From Bemisia tabaci (lineage: Eukaryota; Arthropoda; Insecta; Hemiptera; Aleyrodidae): a stretch of DNA of 64,000 nt. Shown here piece by piece: positions 20,368-31,515 of this stretch. Each line of letters begins with the position of its first letter. Within the stretch, counting starts at the first letter, position 1. Below the pieces are notes generated by a model. That model saw nothing but the letters and a program-made list of their open reading frames with translations. It was not told where the DNA came from and did no database searches. The position numbers and the translations under genes were made by a program. Where the stretch lies: positions 72,019,345 through 72,083,344 of the forward strand of contig NC_092794.1 in NCBI RefSeq assembly GCF_918797505.1, given 5' to 3'.

Positions 20368-23300
20368 TGAGCTTGTTCAGCAATTCGTAATTCTTGCATT
20401 TTTGGAAACTAGAGAGTGCACAGAGTTCACAGGAATTTTCCCCGATTTTTTTGAGCAATATTAACCCACGAAATACGAGTCCAAAAGTCCGTATTTTGGG
20501 CTCCCATTTAAACGCGCGCCGCTTGGCCCATCTCAAAATGGCGCCCATTTTCTCCGTCCGGCGGTGGCCACACTTTTGACCCGGCGTGCCGGCGAGGTAC
20601 CTCTGTATGCCTCTGCCGTGTGTGGGTCGTATAAACAAACGAAGATTGATAACACAAATGATCCAAACAACTCGAAATCTCTTAATTTTAATTGATTTAA
20701 ATCCATTTTCGACTTCAACCAAGCATTTGGCAATAATATTCATCGTATTTTACAACCAGGAGCCACGGCCTATCGGCTCATTTTAAGGTGCATTCTGAAA
20801 ATCAGTATTACAAGTCCAGTGTCCAAACCCAGACTTTCTTCTTTTACTTTTTTTGACCATTCTCTTTTCATTTTCGCGTCAAATCAAATGTTTTGCAGTT
20901 TCTTTGTCTTAAGTATGTGGTCCTGAATTCATTCAAGAGTTAGAAGTTCACCATTTATTTAGTATTACAGCCTTTTAACCTCTCAAGCTTTACCGATATG
21001 ATCTCATGTAGTTCGAGGTTTCTTTGGCCCAAACCAAGTGATTACATATCTGATGTGTGTCTTATGGCTCTTCAAATTCGCAGTTTAGAACTAAATCAGA
21101 GACTACAATTACTTAATCCAGTTCTGCTCTCTTGTTCAATGTTTGTCATAAGTGTTTGTTCGTGTCTGTTCTTTATAAGTGACCACTGTAGTGCATATAC
21201 TTATACACAGTTATGCTATCGGTACAGGTATTATTTCTTGTTTTCTACAGTCAGACTTTCTCTTAAGCGCAATAATTTACCAAAGAAATTCACCTAGTTG
21301 CGTAAATAATTTGGTGTATAGATATTCTGTTAATGTCTCCTTGCGGTGATTCAAAGTTTCTGAGATCTATCACAAGTGGATTTTGCATTTAGACGGTCAC
21401 TCTTGTCTGATAAAATTACTGCTCTAGCAGTTTCAAATTTATACTTTGATCTCTGATTCATCACTAAATGACACTCATGCGGTGTCATTTATCTTTAATC
21501 AGTTCAAAGCTATTTCGACAATGAATCATCAAAGGTCCGATCGAAGAAGGAATTTTCTGGTGAGTGCTGCGGCTGAACCGACATCACAACTCAGCTTTCA
21601 AAAGCATCAACTTCTAAAAATTTATCAGGAAGTGGTAATGGTAAGTGGAAATCATGGTAGTGCTCACTTCTTTCATGAGCAAATCGTGCGCTCAAAATTT
21701 CAAAATCTACTCACCTACATGTTTATTTGAAGAGGAATACGACATGATATGCAGCAGGCTACACTTCATCTATGAATAATACGTAAATTTGTCTTGAGAG
21801 CATTCTTAGGAAACTTCCACAATTTTTAGTTTTATTCCTGAGAGAAAATTTGGAGACGACTCTGCTGGTATTCCCAGGGATTTTTCAGAAATTTTGTACT
21901 TCATAGGTATCATCAAATACTTAAGTATCAACAGATATTGTACAAGACAGAAAATTTATTTGAGGATTCATGCTAGTATGTTGTGTTTCCTGCAGAAACA
22001 AGGCTCATCATATTTCATGGAATGAAGTAATCAAAAACTACTTACTTACCTACAGCTTGGTCAGTTTCATGTCTTCCTAGAGTGAAGAAAATATTTTTTT
22101 TTCTCTCTATTTAAGAATTCAGGGTGAATCAAACCTGTCCAACAAACATTTTAATAAGTTCCCTTTGTTCAAAAACACCTAAGAATCATTTCAATGGTAA
22201 AGTTGCCAACGATTCTTGTTAAAAGTCTGAAAGTCGGCTGGTTTACTGAATTTCTCAGGTACTGATGGATGGAAGGATTTTGAAAAGACATAGAATTACA
22301 TCCTCCCATAAGAATAAGTAAGGAACATGGTTAAGGTTATCTGGGGATGACATTTGTAACATTTCGTTGCATGATTTTATAATCGAGGAGAAACAGAAAG
22401 TCTGAAACTTTGTAAATCTACGTTAGTGGTTTTCTAGTTAGGCTATGACATTGATATGCTCGTTTTGTTATCAATTAATCTCCACAAAGGTAAGCATACT
22501 TACAAAAACTGTACCACAAGAGATGCGAATGTAACTTGTGATACCTAAGTGACTTTACAAATCTTACCTGTTAAACTACCAGCTGCCCGATTATTGAAAC
22601 TATGTCAGCCCGACATGAAAAGACATAGCCCTATCATATCCATGCAATATATTCGAATTTGATGTCTTGTCAGGTTGCTCTAAGCCTTCAATAATCGGCC
22701 TGCTGATTAGTTGCAAAATATTTCCACTTCCAGACGAATGATCATGTCTTGGTTGATGCTTTCGATAGTAGAGTTGTGATGTCGGTTCAGCCGCAGCACT
22801 CACCAGCAAATTCCTTCTTCGATCGGACCTTTGATGATTCATTGTCGAAATAGCTTTGAACTGATTAAAGATAAATGACACCGCATGAGTGTCATTTAGT
22901 GATGAATCAGAGATCAAAGTATAAATTTGAAACTGCTAGAGCAGTAATTTTATCAGACAAGAGTGACCGTCTAAATGCAAAATCCACTTGTGATAGATCT
23001 CAGAAACTTTGAATCACTGCAAGGAGACATTAACAGAATATCTATACACCAAATTATTTACGCAACTAGGTGAATTTCTTTGGTAAATTATTGCGCTTAA
23101 GAGAAAGTCTGACTGTAGAAAACAAGAAATAATACCTGTACCGATAGCATAACTGTGTATAAGTATATGCACTACAGTGGTCACTTATAAAGAACAGACA
23201 CGAACAAACACTTATGACAAACATTGAACAAGAGAGCAGAACTGGATTAAGTAATTGTAGTCTCTGATTTAGTTCTAAACTGCGAATTTGAAGAGCCATA

Positions 23301-23995
23301 AGACACACATCAGATATGTAATCACTTGGTTTGGGCCAAAGAAACCTCGAACTACATGAGATCATATCGGTAAAGCTTGAGAGGTTAAAAGGCTGTAATA
23401 CTAAATAAATGGTGAACTTCTAACTCTTGAATGAATTCAGGACCACATACTTAAGACAAAGAAACTGCAAAACATTTGATTTGACGCGAAAATGAAAAGA
23501 GAATGGTCAAAAAAAGTAAAAGAAGAAAGTCTGGGTTTGGACACTGGACTTGTAATACTGATTTTCAGAATGCACCTTAAAATGAGCCGATAGGCCGTGG
23601 CTCCTGGTTGTAAAATACGATGAATATTATTGCCAAATGCTTGGTTGAAGTCGAAAATGGATTTAAATCAATTAAAATTAAGAGATTTCGAGTTGTTTGG
23701 ATCATTTGTGTTATCAATCTTCGTTTGTTTATACGACCCACACACGGCAGAGGCATACAGAGGTACCTCGCCGGCACGCCGGGTCAAAAGTGTGGCCACC
23801 GCCGGACGGAGAAAATGGGCGCCATTTTGAGATGGGCCAAGCGGCGCGCGTTTAAATGGGAGCCCAAAATACGGACTTTTGGACTCGTATTTCGTGGGTT
23901 AATATTGCTCAAAAAAATCGGGGAAAATTCCTGTGAACTCTGTGCACTCTCTAGTTTCCAAAAATGCAAGAATTACGAATTGCTGAACAAGCTCA
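20368..23995. mobile_element. 3.6-kb long-TIR foldback element nested in the right arm
   Basis: Positions 20368-21596 are the inverted copy of 22767-23995 (ends TGAGCTTGTTCAGC...GCTGAACAAGCTCA, symmetry sum 44363), leaving a loop of about 1170 bp at 21597-22766. The left arm has the uninterrupted site near 17395-17415, so the insertion can be delimited exactly. No target duplication beyond at most one T is seen. No transposase or other gene is recognised in the arms or loop. Confidence 0.85.
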
Positions 23996-24297
23996 TTTTG
24001 TGGTGAAAACGGTTTGGTCAGTAAATCGGCTAGCTGATCACCTGTTGGAACATATTTCACATTTATTAGCACTTTTTCTACCTGTTCTCTAGAATATGAT
24101 ACTTTACATCCATGTGTTTTGATCTTCCCTGCGACTTTTGTCTGTTTCCTTAGCTTACGTTTCAACTCGATAGAGGAGAGCAAAGAAAACACTTAGAGAG
24201 CGCTGAAGGATATATTCAAAGGAGACTTATTTTGACGAGTCCACTTGGATTTTTTGACGAGTCCACTTGCATTTTGACTTGCTAATTTCTAATTTTG

Positions 24298-25562
24298 CTA
24301 ATTTTGAAGATCCAGCCCTGGTCTTAATTTCTTGAATTTTATGGTGGATAACGGTTTGGTCAGTAAATCGGCTAGCTGATCACCTGTTGGAACATATTTC
24401 ACATTTTTTAGCCCTTTTTCTACCTGTTCTCTAGAAAAATGATACTTTACATGCATGTGTTTTGATCTTTTGTGACTACTTGGATTCTTTGCAATACTTA
24501 TGTAACCGGTGTTGTCTTCATAAATTAAAATGGGAGTTATTGCAGTCATATTAATACTACTCAGAAACGATTTCAACCAAAGAGCTTCCCTGACAGCTTC
24601 AAAAAGCGCCATATACTCTGATTCAGTGGATGAGGTAGCCACAGAGTTTTGCTTTTGGTATTCCAACAAATGGTACAGTTTTCGAATAATTGAAATAAGA
24701 AGCCTGTCGTGCTCTTTCTATCGTTTTCATCTGTTGCCCAATCAGAATCACAGTGACCACTCAAGATATCAGTAAATATTAGTTTCTTTGTAAAGGTCAA
24801 TTTCAAATTCCTTGAGCCTTATAGGTATCGTAACACCCTTTTCAAGTACTGCCACAAGATCTTAATGTTCTTGCTTGTATATTTGCATAAAATACTTATT
24901 GCAGCGCACAAATCAGCTGTCTTGTGCATATCATTATGTACACCATGCTGTGCAAGTAGTCAGGACCTTTTATGACTCTTCTTTGAACTCACCAAGCTAC
25001 CAGATAACTTAATTTTCATATGAGGAACCATGAGGTTGCTTCCATCAGGTGACAGTACTATGAGAATTCAAAAAAAGTTAATTTTCGACTCCAGCCTACA
25101 TGAACAACCGATATTTTCCGGACAGACCTCGTACAGTTCCCAATTCTCATATAAATTTCCTCTCTCTCAAATTTCCATTTAGAAAAGCTGTTTTTACATC
25201 CATTTGGTGAATTAGCAAATCAAATTGGTTGGTAAAAGCCACCAGAATTCTATTCGAGCGAGAGGAGCAAAAGTTTCATCATAGTCTTCAGCATATTTTT
25301 GACTGAAGCCACGAGCAACTAATCGCGCTTTATGTTTTTTAGGTTTCCCAAATTCATCCTTCTTAATTGTAAAAATCCATTTACAATCAACAATATTTTT
25401 ATCCTCAGGCTTTGGTACAAGACTCCAAGTATTGTTGAATGTGAGAAAGTCAAGCTCCTCTTTAATGACCTGTTGCCATTGAATTTTATCAGCTCTATTC
25501 TCAACTTCATTAAAAGTTTTGGGTACATCACAGTCAATGGATTGTACATTTAAAATAAACTC
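24298..25562 (-). pseudogene. Degenerate copia pol fragment, right-arm mirror copy
   Basis: This is the inverted counterpart of 15840-17103 with a few substitutions (for example Y to F in the shadow frame KLTYTKK/KLTFTKK). It has the same internal breaks, so the decay pre-dates the palindrome. Confidence 0.85.
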
Positions 25563-27691
25563 ATCAAGTTCATTTACATCACTCCTTGACCCCCAAAAAA
25601 ATCATTCTCACGATTTTGGGGCTTCAAAACATGGTTTTTTATCCATCTCCATATGGATCTTCGCATCACCCTTTTTGTCTTTACTAGAGTTATGATCCTC
25701 TTCTGCGGTCACCTTTATCTCAAGTTCCTTATGAAGTTCTGATTTTGACTCCCAATCAAATTCATCAGTTCCTTCTTGAGTTCTCAGTTCTGATTTTGTC
25801 GATGACGCAAAGCAATATACTGGAGCTTTTCAATACCGTTCTTTGCAACTGGGGGGTTCCCGCAATGAAATTCAACGTCTTTCAGGGTTGATAAATTTTT
25901 GGAGGCTTCCGGTGGTCTCATTACATTCATTTTTGAAAAGTAGCGGATGTGTTGCCGTTAAAATTCGTCTAAGACGCACCGTTTCCCAGATATCGAGCAA
26001 AAACCATCGATTATTGATATTTTACCTTTGTATCTGATGTAAAGTATCGAAATCATCGACCATCAACATTCTCATATGAAGTTGTGGTAAGTAATCGAAA
26101 TCATCGAGTATTGTTACATTCCCATTTAAAATGAACCACTAGACAAGGTGCGAATTTAAGCATTCTGATACGTGTTTCTTAACCAGAGCTTCACGGGGAA
26201 CACGATTCACGCAACTAAATTACTGAAACCAACTCCTAACAAGGATATTAACGTTTTCATTTCACATTGGTTACGGGGAATTCGAATTGCTCAAAGCTCT
26301 ACGACAATCCAATCGAGCACTACAACGCTTTCAGCAAGCTTCTCAGTCGAGCAATAAGTATTCATTTCCCATCATGTGTTGTTCAAACTGTAAACAATTT
26401 GCTATAGCTGATCCAAAGTGTCAAGATTTTTATATCGCAGAAACTATATCGTGATAACGTTTAGCGTGTGATGTGAATCACGCGGAGCATTGAGCTTTCA
26501 TGAGCGGGTAGTTTCAATTTACACATCAAGAATCATATTTCGGTAATTTTCGGTGTGCGCATCATGGTTTACGTGATATTTTGGTTAAAAAAACTCGTCT
26601 GGTGGTCCATCACGGTAAATATTCGCAATCATCAACTGATTAGATTTTTCCATTTGATGTTACGGAGAAGAATCGGAATAATTGACCATCGCTGTTTTCC
26701 TATTAAAAAACTATGGTAATGAATCGAAATAATTGAATATTAATGTATTCCTATTTAAAACTAGAGTACCTTTATAGCGAGAGTATGGACAGATCGCTTC
26801 ATGGAGGGTTTTGGGCCCCAAAAGTGCAGCCACCCTTCTAACCAACTTCTAACGCCCCAAAATTTCACTGCCAGTCTGAAGATTCCAATCCTAACCAATA
26901 TGGCTAAGAATGTACATAAATGAGCGTTCTTCCGCAAAAATAAGTAAGTTTATGCAAAAACTAAGTCAAATACGTGCTTGATAAACGATGGTTCGTAACA
27001 ATTGTATTAGTAAATTGCTCTGTGTAATTGAAATTCATAGGTTGGTTGCATTTTTGGGCCCTAACTTCATCCGCGGAGGCATCGGTGAAGGCCTGATGGA
27101 TTCTCGGAGTTTCACATTTATCTATACTCTCACTATATAGGTACTATATTTAAAACTATGGTAAAATAATCGAGTGTGAAGTAATTTGGACCTGAATATC
27201 GATCTTTTACCCTACCTTAAATGTTAGATCGAACGGTCCATCGCGGGTTACGACACGTCCCTGAAAGCAATACGGTGGATTCCAATAAGATAATTATTGA
27301 TTGATTGAATTTGGGCTTCCTAACTGTTTTAGAGGCTTCCTAGTGCTCTCATTGAATTTATAATCGAAATGTAGCGGATTGTTCTCGTCAAAAATCGTCT
27401 AGGACGTACCGTTTTTGACATATTAAGCAAATACCATCGATTATTGATATGTTACGTTTCTATCTGTGGTATAGTATCGAAATCATCAACCATGGACATT
27501 CTCATATGAAGTTGTGTTAAATAATCGAAGTCATCGAGTATACCGCTTACTCCATACAACTGAATAAGATTCATAAGATTATCCTGCGATCCACGAACCA
27601 ACAGATATTTCACGTTGAATATTGATCATCTCGTGACGCATCCATCGAGGACCGCAGCACGGAGACGGAGTTAAAGCACTTCGTTGCTCCC

Positions 27692-28300
27692 TCACGACCG
27701 CTGGGTGAGAACCCGCAATGAAATTTTAAGTTTTTCTGACACCCTTGATCCATACAAGTGAATTAGATTCCTCAGATTATTCTGCGACCCATGAACCAAC
27801 GGATATTTCACGTTGAACATTGATTTCGGGATGTATAGAGTGAGGACCCGTAGGCTTGTGCTGAAGTTTCCTAAACATACCGTTCGCGAGGGGGGCTGCC
27901 CGCAATGAAATTTCAAGTTTTTTTCTGAAACCCTTGATCCATACAAGTGAATTAGAGTCCTCAGATTATTCTGCGACCCATGATCCAACGGATATTTCAC
28001 GTTGAACATTGATTTCGGGATGTATAGAGTGAGGACCCGCAGGCTTGTGCTGAAGTTTCCTAAACAATCCGGTTCGCGAGGGGGGCTGCCCGCAATGAAA
28101 TTTCAAGTTTTTTTCTGAAACCCTTAATCCATACAAGTGAATTAGAGTCCTCAGATTATTCTGCGACCCATGATCCAACGGATATTTCACGTTGAACATT
28201 GATTTCGGGACGTATAGAGTGAGGACCCGCAGGCTTGTGCTGAAGTTTCCTAAACAATCCGGTTCGCGAGGGGGCTGCCCGCAATTTTTAAGTTTTTTCT
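27692..28300. repeat. 190-bp tandem repeat, right-arm mirror copy
   Basis: Inverted counterpart of 13105-13690, with the same number of full units and small differences in the G-run lengths. Confidence 0.9.
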
Positions 28301-28679
28301 GATACCCTTGATCCGTAGAAACTAAGAGCCAGTCGTCACATCGTTGTGCGATCATAAACACACAACTATTTCACGATGAATTTTGAACTCTGGACGGAGC
28401 GAGGACCGCAGTCTACGAAGGCCACGAAGAAAACCGCGTATACACATAAGATAGGTATGTGTCATAGACGTGTTTATGACATCAGACATACAAACGGTCA
28501 ATAGTAAAACTCAAGAATCCATTTATTCAAACAAGCATAAAAAAACTCGTATATACATATCAGATACACATGCGACTTAGGTGAAAGTTGGATTTTCGCG
28601 AAAACTAAAAGTCGTATCAAAATTCGGTCTGTACAGTTTTCCGATCTTCCATAGTGTAAAAGAATCGGATCGGAGGAGG

Positions 28680-30140
28680 GCAATTTTCCGAAATTTTTTT
28701 TAATTTCCCGAATCAGACCCTACTCTCCAGTATCCGATACCAGACCCATACTGTAGGATATGGTGTATTGATCCCGAAAATTTTACGAGTCCGAAAATCC
28801 GAATATTTTACACAATCTGAAAACAATGTAAGGATCAGAACCGCGCATACACATAAGATAGGTATATATCATAGATGTGTTTTTACAATCGGACATACAA
28901 CCTGTCAAGAGTGAACTACCATCCCATTTATTCGAGCAAGCGTAAAAACTCGTATATACATATAAGATACGCATGCGACTTAGGTGAAAGTTGGATTTTC
29001 TCAAAAACTAAAAGTCGTCTCAAAATTCGGGTCGTACGGTTTTCCGATCTTCGATAGTGTAAAAGAATCGTGTCGGGTTGGGATGGATCGGAGGAGGAGA
29101 ATTTTCCAAAAATATTTTCCAGCGTAGGACTTAGATAATGTTTTAATATCCCGAATCAGACCCTCCTCTCCAGTCACCGATACCATACTGGAGGATATGG
29201 TCTATTGATCCCAAAAATTTTACAAGTCCGAAAATCCAATTGCCCGAATCAGACCCTACTCTCCAGTATCCGATACCAGGTCCATACTGTAGGATATGGT
29301 CTTTCGAAATCGAAAATTTTTACAAGTCCGAAAATCCAATTTCCGGAATCAGACCCTACTCTCCAGTATCCGATACCAGGTCCATACTGTAGGATATGGT
29401 CTATCGTGGATGCCGTCAAAATTTTACAAGTCCGAAATCTCGGAAACTAAAAGTCGTATCAAAATTCGGTCAGTACAGTTTTCCGATCTTCGATAGTGTA
29501 AAGGAATCGCATCGGTCCGCTACGGATCGGAGGAGGGTAATTTTCCGAAAATTTTTTAATTGCCCGAATCAGACCCTAATCTCCAGTCTCCGATACCAGA
29601 CCCATACTGTAAGATACGGTCTTTCGAAATCGAAAATTTTTACAAGTCCGAAAATCCAATTTCCGGAATCAGACCCTACTCTCCAGTATCCGATACCAGG
29701 TCCATACTGTAGGATATGGTCTATCGTGGATGCCGTCAAAATTTTACAAGTCCGAAATCTCGGAAACTAAAAGTCGTATCAAAATTCGGTCAGTACAGTT
29801 TTCCGATCTTCGATAGTGTAAAAGAATCGCATCGGTCCGTTACGGATCGGAGGAGGGTAATTTTCCGAAAATTTTTTAACTGCCCGAATCAGACCCTAAT
29901 CTCCAGTCTCCGATACCAGACCCATACTGTAAGATACGGTCTTTCGAAGCCGAAAATTTTACAAGTCCGAAATCTCGAAAACTAAAAGTCGTATCGAAAT
30001 TCGGTCCGTACAGTTTTCCGATCTTCGATAATGGAAAAGATTCGCATCGGTCCGCAACGGATCGGAGGATGGTGATTTTCCGAAAATTTTCCAATTTCCC
30101 GAATCAGACCCTAATCTACAGTATCAGATACCAGGCCCAC
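28680..30140. repeat. 320-bp TIR-proximal tandem repeats, right-arm mirror copy
   Basis: Inverted counterpart of the left array, with an additional diverged unit near 29940-30140 that the left arm lacks. That unit and the adjoining fuller TIR explain the length difference of about 250 bp between arms. Confidence 0.85.
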
Positions 30141-30566
30141 ACTGCAAGATACGGTCTCTCGAAACCGAAAATTTTTACAAGTCCGAAAATCCGAATTTAT
30201 AGCACAATCTGGCAACAGTGTACGGAAAAATCAACTAATTTCTTGCCCCATCTGGCAACACTGTAAAATGCAATGTTGCAAAAATTCACCAATAAATAAA
30301 TCATTTATTTATGTCCACCGTCCGGCAACGCTGCTGCGCCATCTTGATAAATACACCATTGCATAACCCGAAAAATGAAGGGGCATTATTACACCATTGC
30401 ATAACCCGCATATTGAAGGGGCAACATGCAATACTTTCTTTTTACAGCGTTGCCATATTGAACAATAATCCCTATACAACGCTGTAATTTAATTCATATT
30501 TTTCTGCACAATCATGCAACGCTGTTGGATAATTTACTGCGCTAAGATTCCCATTTTCACCCTACT
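30140..30566. repeat. Polinton-type TIR, right end of the palindromic element
   Basis: It matches the right TIR of Polinton 1 (34440-34905) over most of its length: the same order of GCAAC(A/G)CTG motifs, the aataaataaatcatttattt block, two cattgcataacccg phrases and the final GGATAATTTACTG. It ends CCCTACT at 30566. Confidence 0.9.
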
Positions 30567-30572
30567 TACCCG
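30567..30572. repeat. Target-site duplication TACCCG, right copy
   Basis: Direct repeat of 11078-11083 immediately after the element's terminal CCCTACT. Confidence 0.93.
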
Positions 30573-30732
30573 GATCTCCGCGTTTCAATCGTTCTGCGAG
30601 GCGAGTGCCCGGTCCGCAGTACCTGTAGTCGCCCGGTAAGTGTAGTTCGAACGGTAGTGAATTTATCAACGAGTTTAACAGTCCACGTCCTCGATTGGTT
30701 TTGCTGCAAGTTGATGTTCTTCTCGGTGACAT
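30573..30732 (-). pseudogene. PLA2-like / core protein, 5' part, separated by the insertion
   Basis: On minus, an ATG at 30732-30730 opens a frame that stays open to 30573, where Polinton 1 resumes after the duplication. It contains the calcium-loop signature Y-C-GPGT at about 30621-30604. A consensus TATA box lies about 30 bp upstream. Its 160 nt plus the 584 nt at 10500-11083 give 744 nt, a whole number of codons, and the phase agrees, so both are parts of one former gene of about 247 codons. In its present state the reading frame runs into the inserted element. Confidence 0.85.
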
Positions 30733-30753
30733 ACTCTGACGAAAATGTCCATA

Positions 30754-30762
30754 CTATTTATA
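30754..30762 (-). promoter_or_regulatory. Candidate TATA box TATAAATAG for the PLA2/core gene
   Basis: Read on minus, TATAAATAG ends about 22 bp before the ATG at 30732, the best placed of the recurring motifs. The divergent ATPase gene starts at 30811 on plus, so this is a short bidirectional promoter region. Confidence 0.45.
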
Positions 30763-30810
30763 CGGAGAAGTAAAGAAAATAACTGTCCGATAAAATAGGG
30801 AACGAATACG

Positions 30811-31515
30811 ATGCGACTCGTCAAGCATAGAAAGTCACTGCGAGTCCGGAACCTTGACAAACGGAAGAAGAAAAATGAAAACCGACGACAAAGACGACGA
30901 CACAGTGAACTGTTACCGAACAGTATCCGTTGCATTGTCGTTGGACCGTCCAACTGCGGTAAAACAAACGTGATGGTTTGCTTGCTACAACATCCGAACG
31001 GATTGAAGTTCCGCAACGTGTACTTGTACTCCAAGACACCGTTCCAAACCAAGTACGAAGAACTGCGTCGGATATTCGATGGAATCGACGGTCTCGGATA
31101 CAACGTCTATTCGGACACGGCCGAGATTGTTCCACCAAACGATGCCGCATCAGACTCGGTCTTCATTTTCGATGATGTCGCTTGTGACAAACAAAATGCG
31201 ATGCGGGAATATTTCAGTATGGGAAGACACAGCTCGGTCGATAGTTTCTACTTGTGTCAAACGTATTCTCGCATACCGAAACAATTGATTCGCGATAACG
31301 CTAACCTGCTCGTAGTTTTCAAACAGGACAATACAAACTTGCGACACATCTACGACGATCACGTCAACACAGATTTCACGTTCGAAGATTTCAGACACAT
31401 CTGCTCGGTGTGCTGGCAGGACAAGTACGGGTTTTTAGTCATCGATAAAGATAGTAATAAGAACGAGGGAAGGTACCGGAAAGGTTTCGATACTTTTATT
31501 GAACAAGATGGATAA
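30811..31515 (+). CDS. ATP: Polinton DNA-packaging ATPase (A32/FtsK-HerA type), 234 aa
   Basis: The N-terminus is strongly basic (RKKKNENRRQRRR). Walker A is GPSNCGKTN at residues 45-53 and Walker B is VFIFDD at 117-122. They are followed by the family block FSMGRHSSVDSFYLCQTYSR and IPKQLIRDNANLLVVFKQD, which supplies the conserved Gln and sensor region. Enzymes of this family pump genome DNA into the capsid; that role is family knowledge. The ATG at 30811 is the first in frame. Its stop codon overlaps the start of the X gene (ATG at 31508) by 8 bp, suggesting joint expression. Intact. Confidence 0.93.
   Translation: MRLVKHRKSLRVRNLDKRKKKNENRRQRRRHSELLPNSIRCIVVGPSNCGKTNVMVCLLQHPNGLKFRNVYLYSKTPFQTKYEELRRIFDGIDGLGYNVYSDTAEIVPPNDAASDSVFIFDDVACDKQNAMREYFSMGRHSSVDSFYLCQTYSRIPKQLIRDNANLLVVFKQDNTNLRHIYDDHVNTDFTFEDFRHICSVCWQDKYGFLVIDKDSNKNEGRYRKGFDTFIEQDG

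Larger units (their letters stand above)
11084..30566. mobile_element. 19.5-kb palindromic non-autonomous element with Polinton termini
   Basis: The element begins AGTAGGGTGAAAATGGG, ends with its reverse complement, and is flanked by TACCCG on both sides. Its outer 120 bp match the TIRs of the two Polintons in the window (the ends at 34905 and 60759), including the AGTAAATTATCCAACAGCG block. No Polinton gene is present. Subtracting two later insertions (19058-19927 and 20368-23995) leaves a palindrome with arms 11084-18401 and 18483-30566, right about 250 bp longer because of a copy-number or deletion difference near the outer end. The arms differ by scattered substitutions and small indels. 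The arms contain tandem repeats, a small foldback, degenerate copia sequence and a minisatellite beside the centre. Confidence 0.85.
18483..30566 (-). repeat. Right arm of the giant palindrome (invaded twice)
   Basis: It is the reverse complement of 11084-18401, interrupted by a short TIR element at 19058-19920 (plus 7-bp duplication) and a foldback at 20368-23995. Its outer end retains a fuller Polinton-type TIR (about 30140-30566) than the left arm, where roughly 250 bp are missing beside 11221. Confidence 0.9.

Noticed and set aside
11084..30566. Palindrome as a simple assembly artefact
   Set aside because: Arms differ by substitutions, a net 250-bp length difference and two insertions present in one arm only with defined borders, and the ends carry exact duplications. 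Still to be confirmed with long reads.
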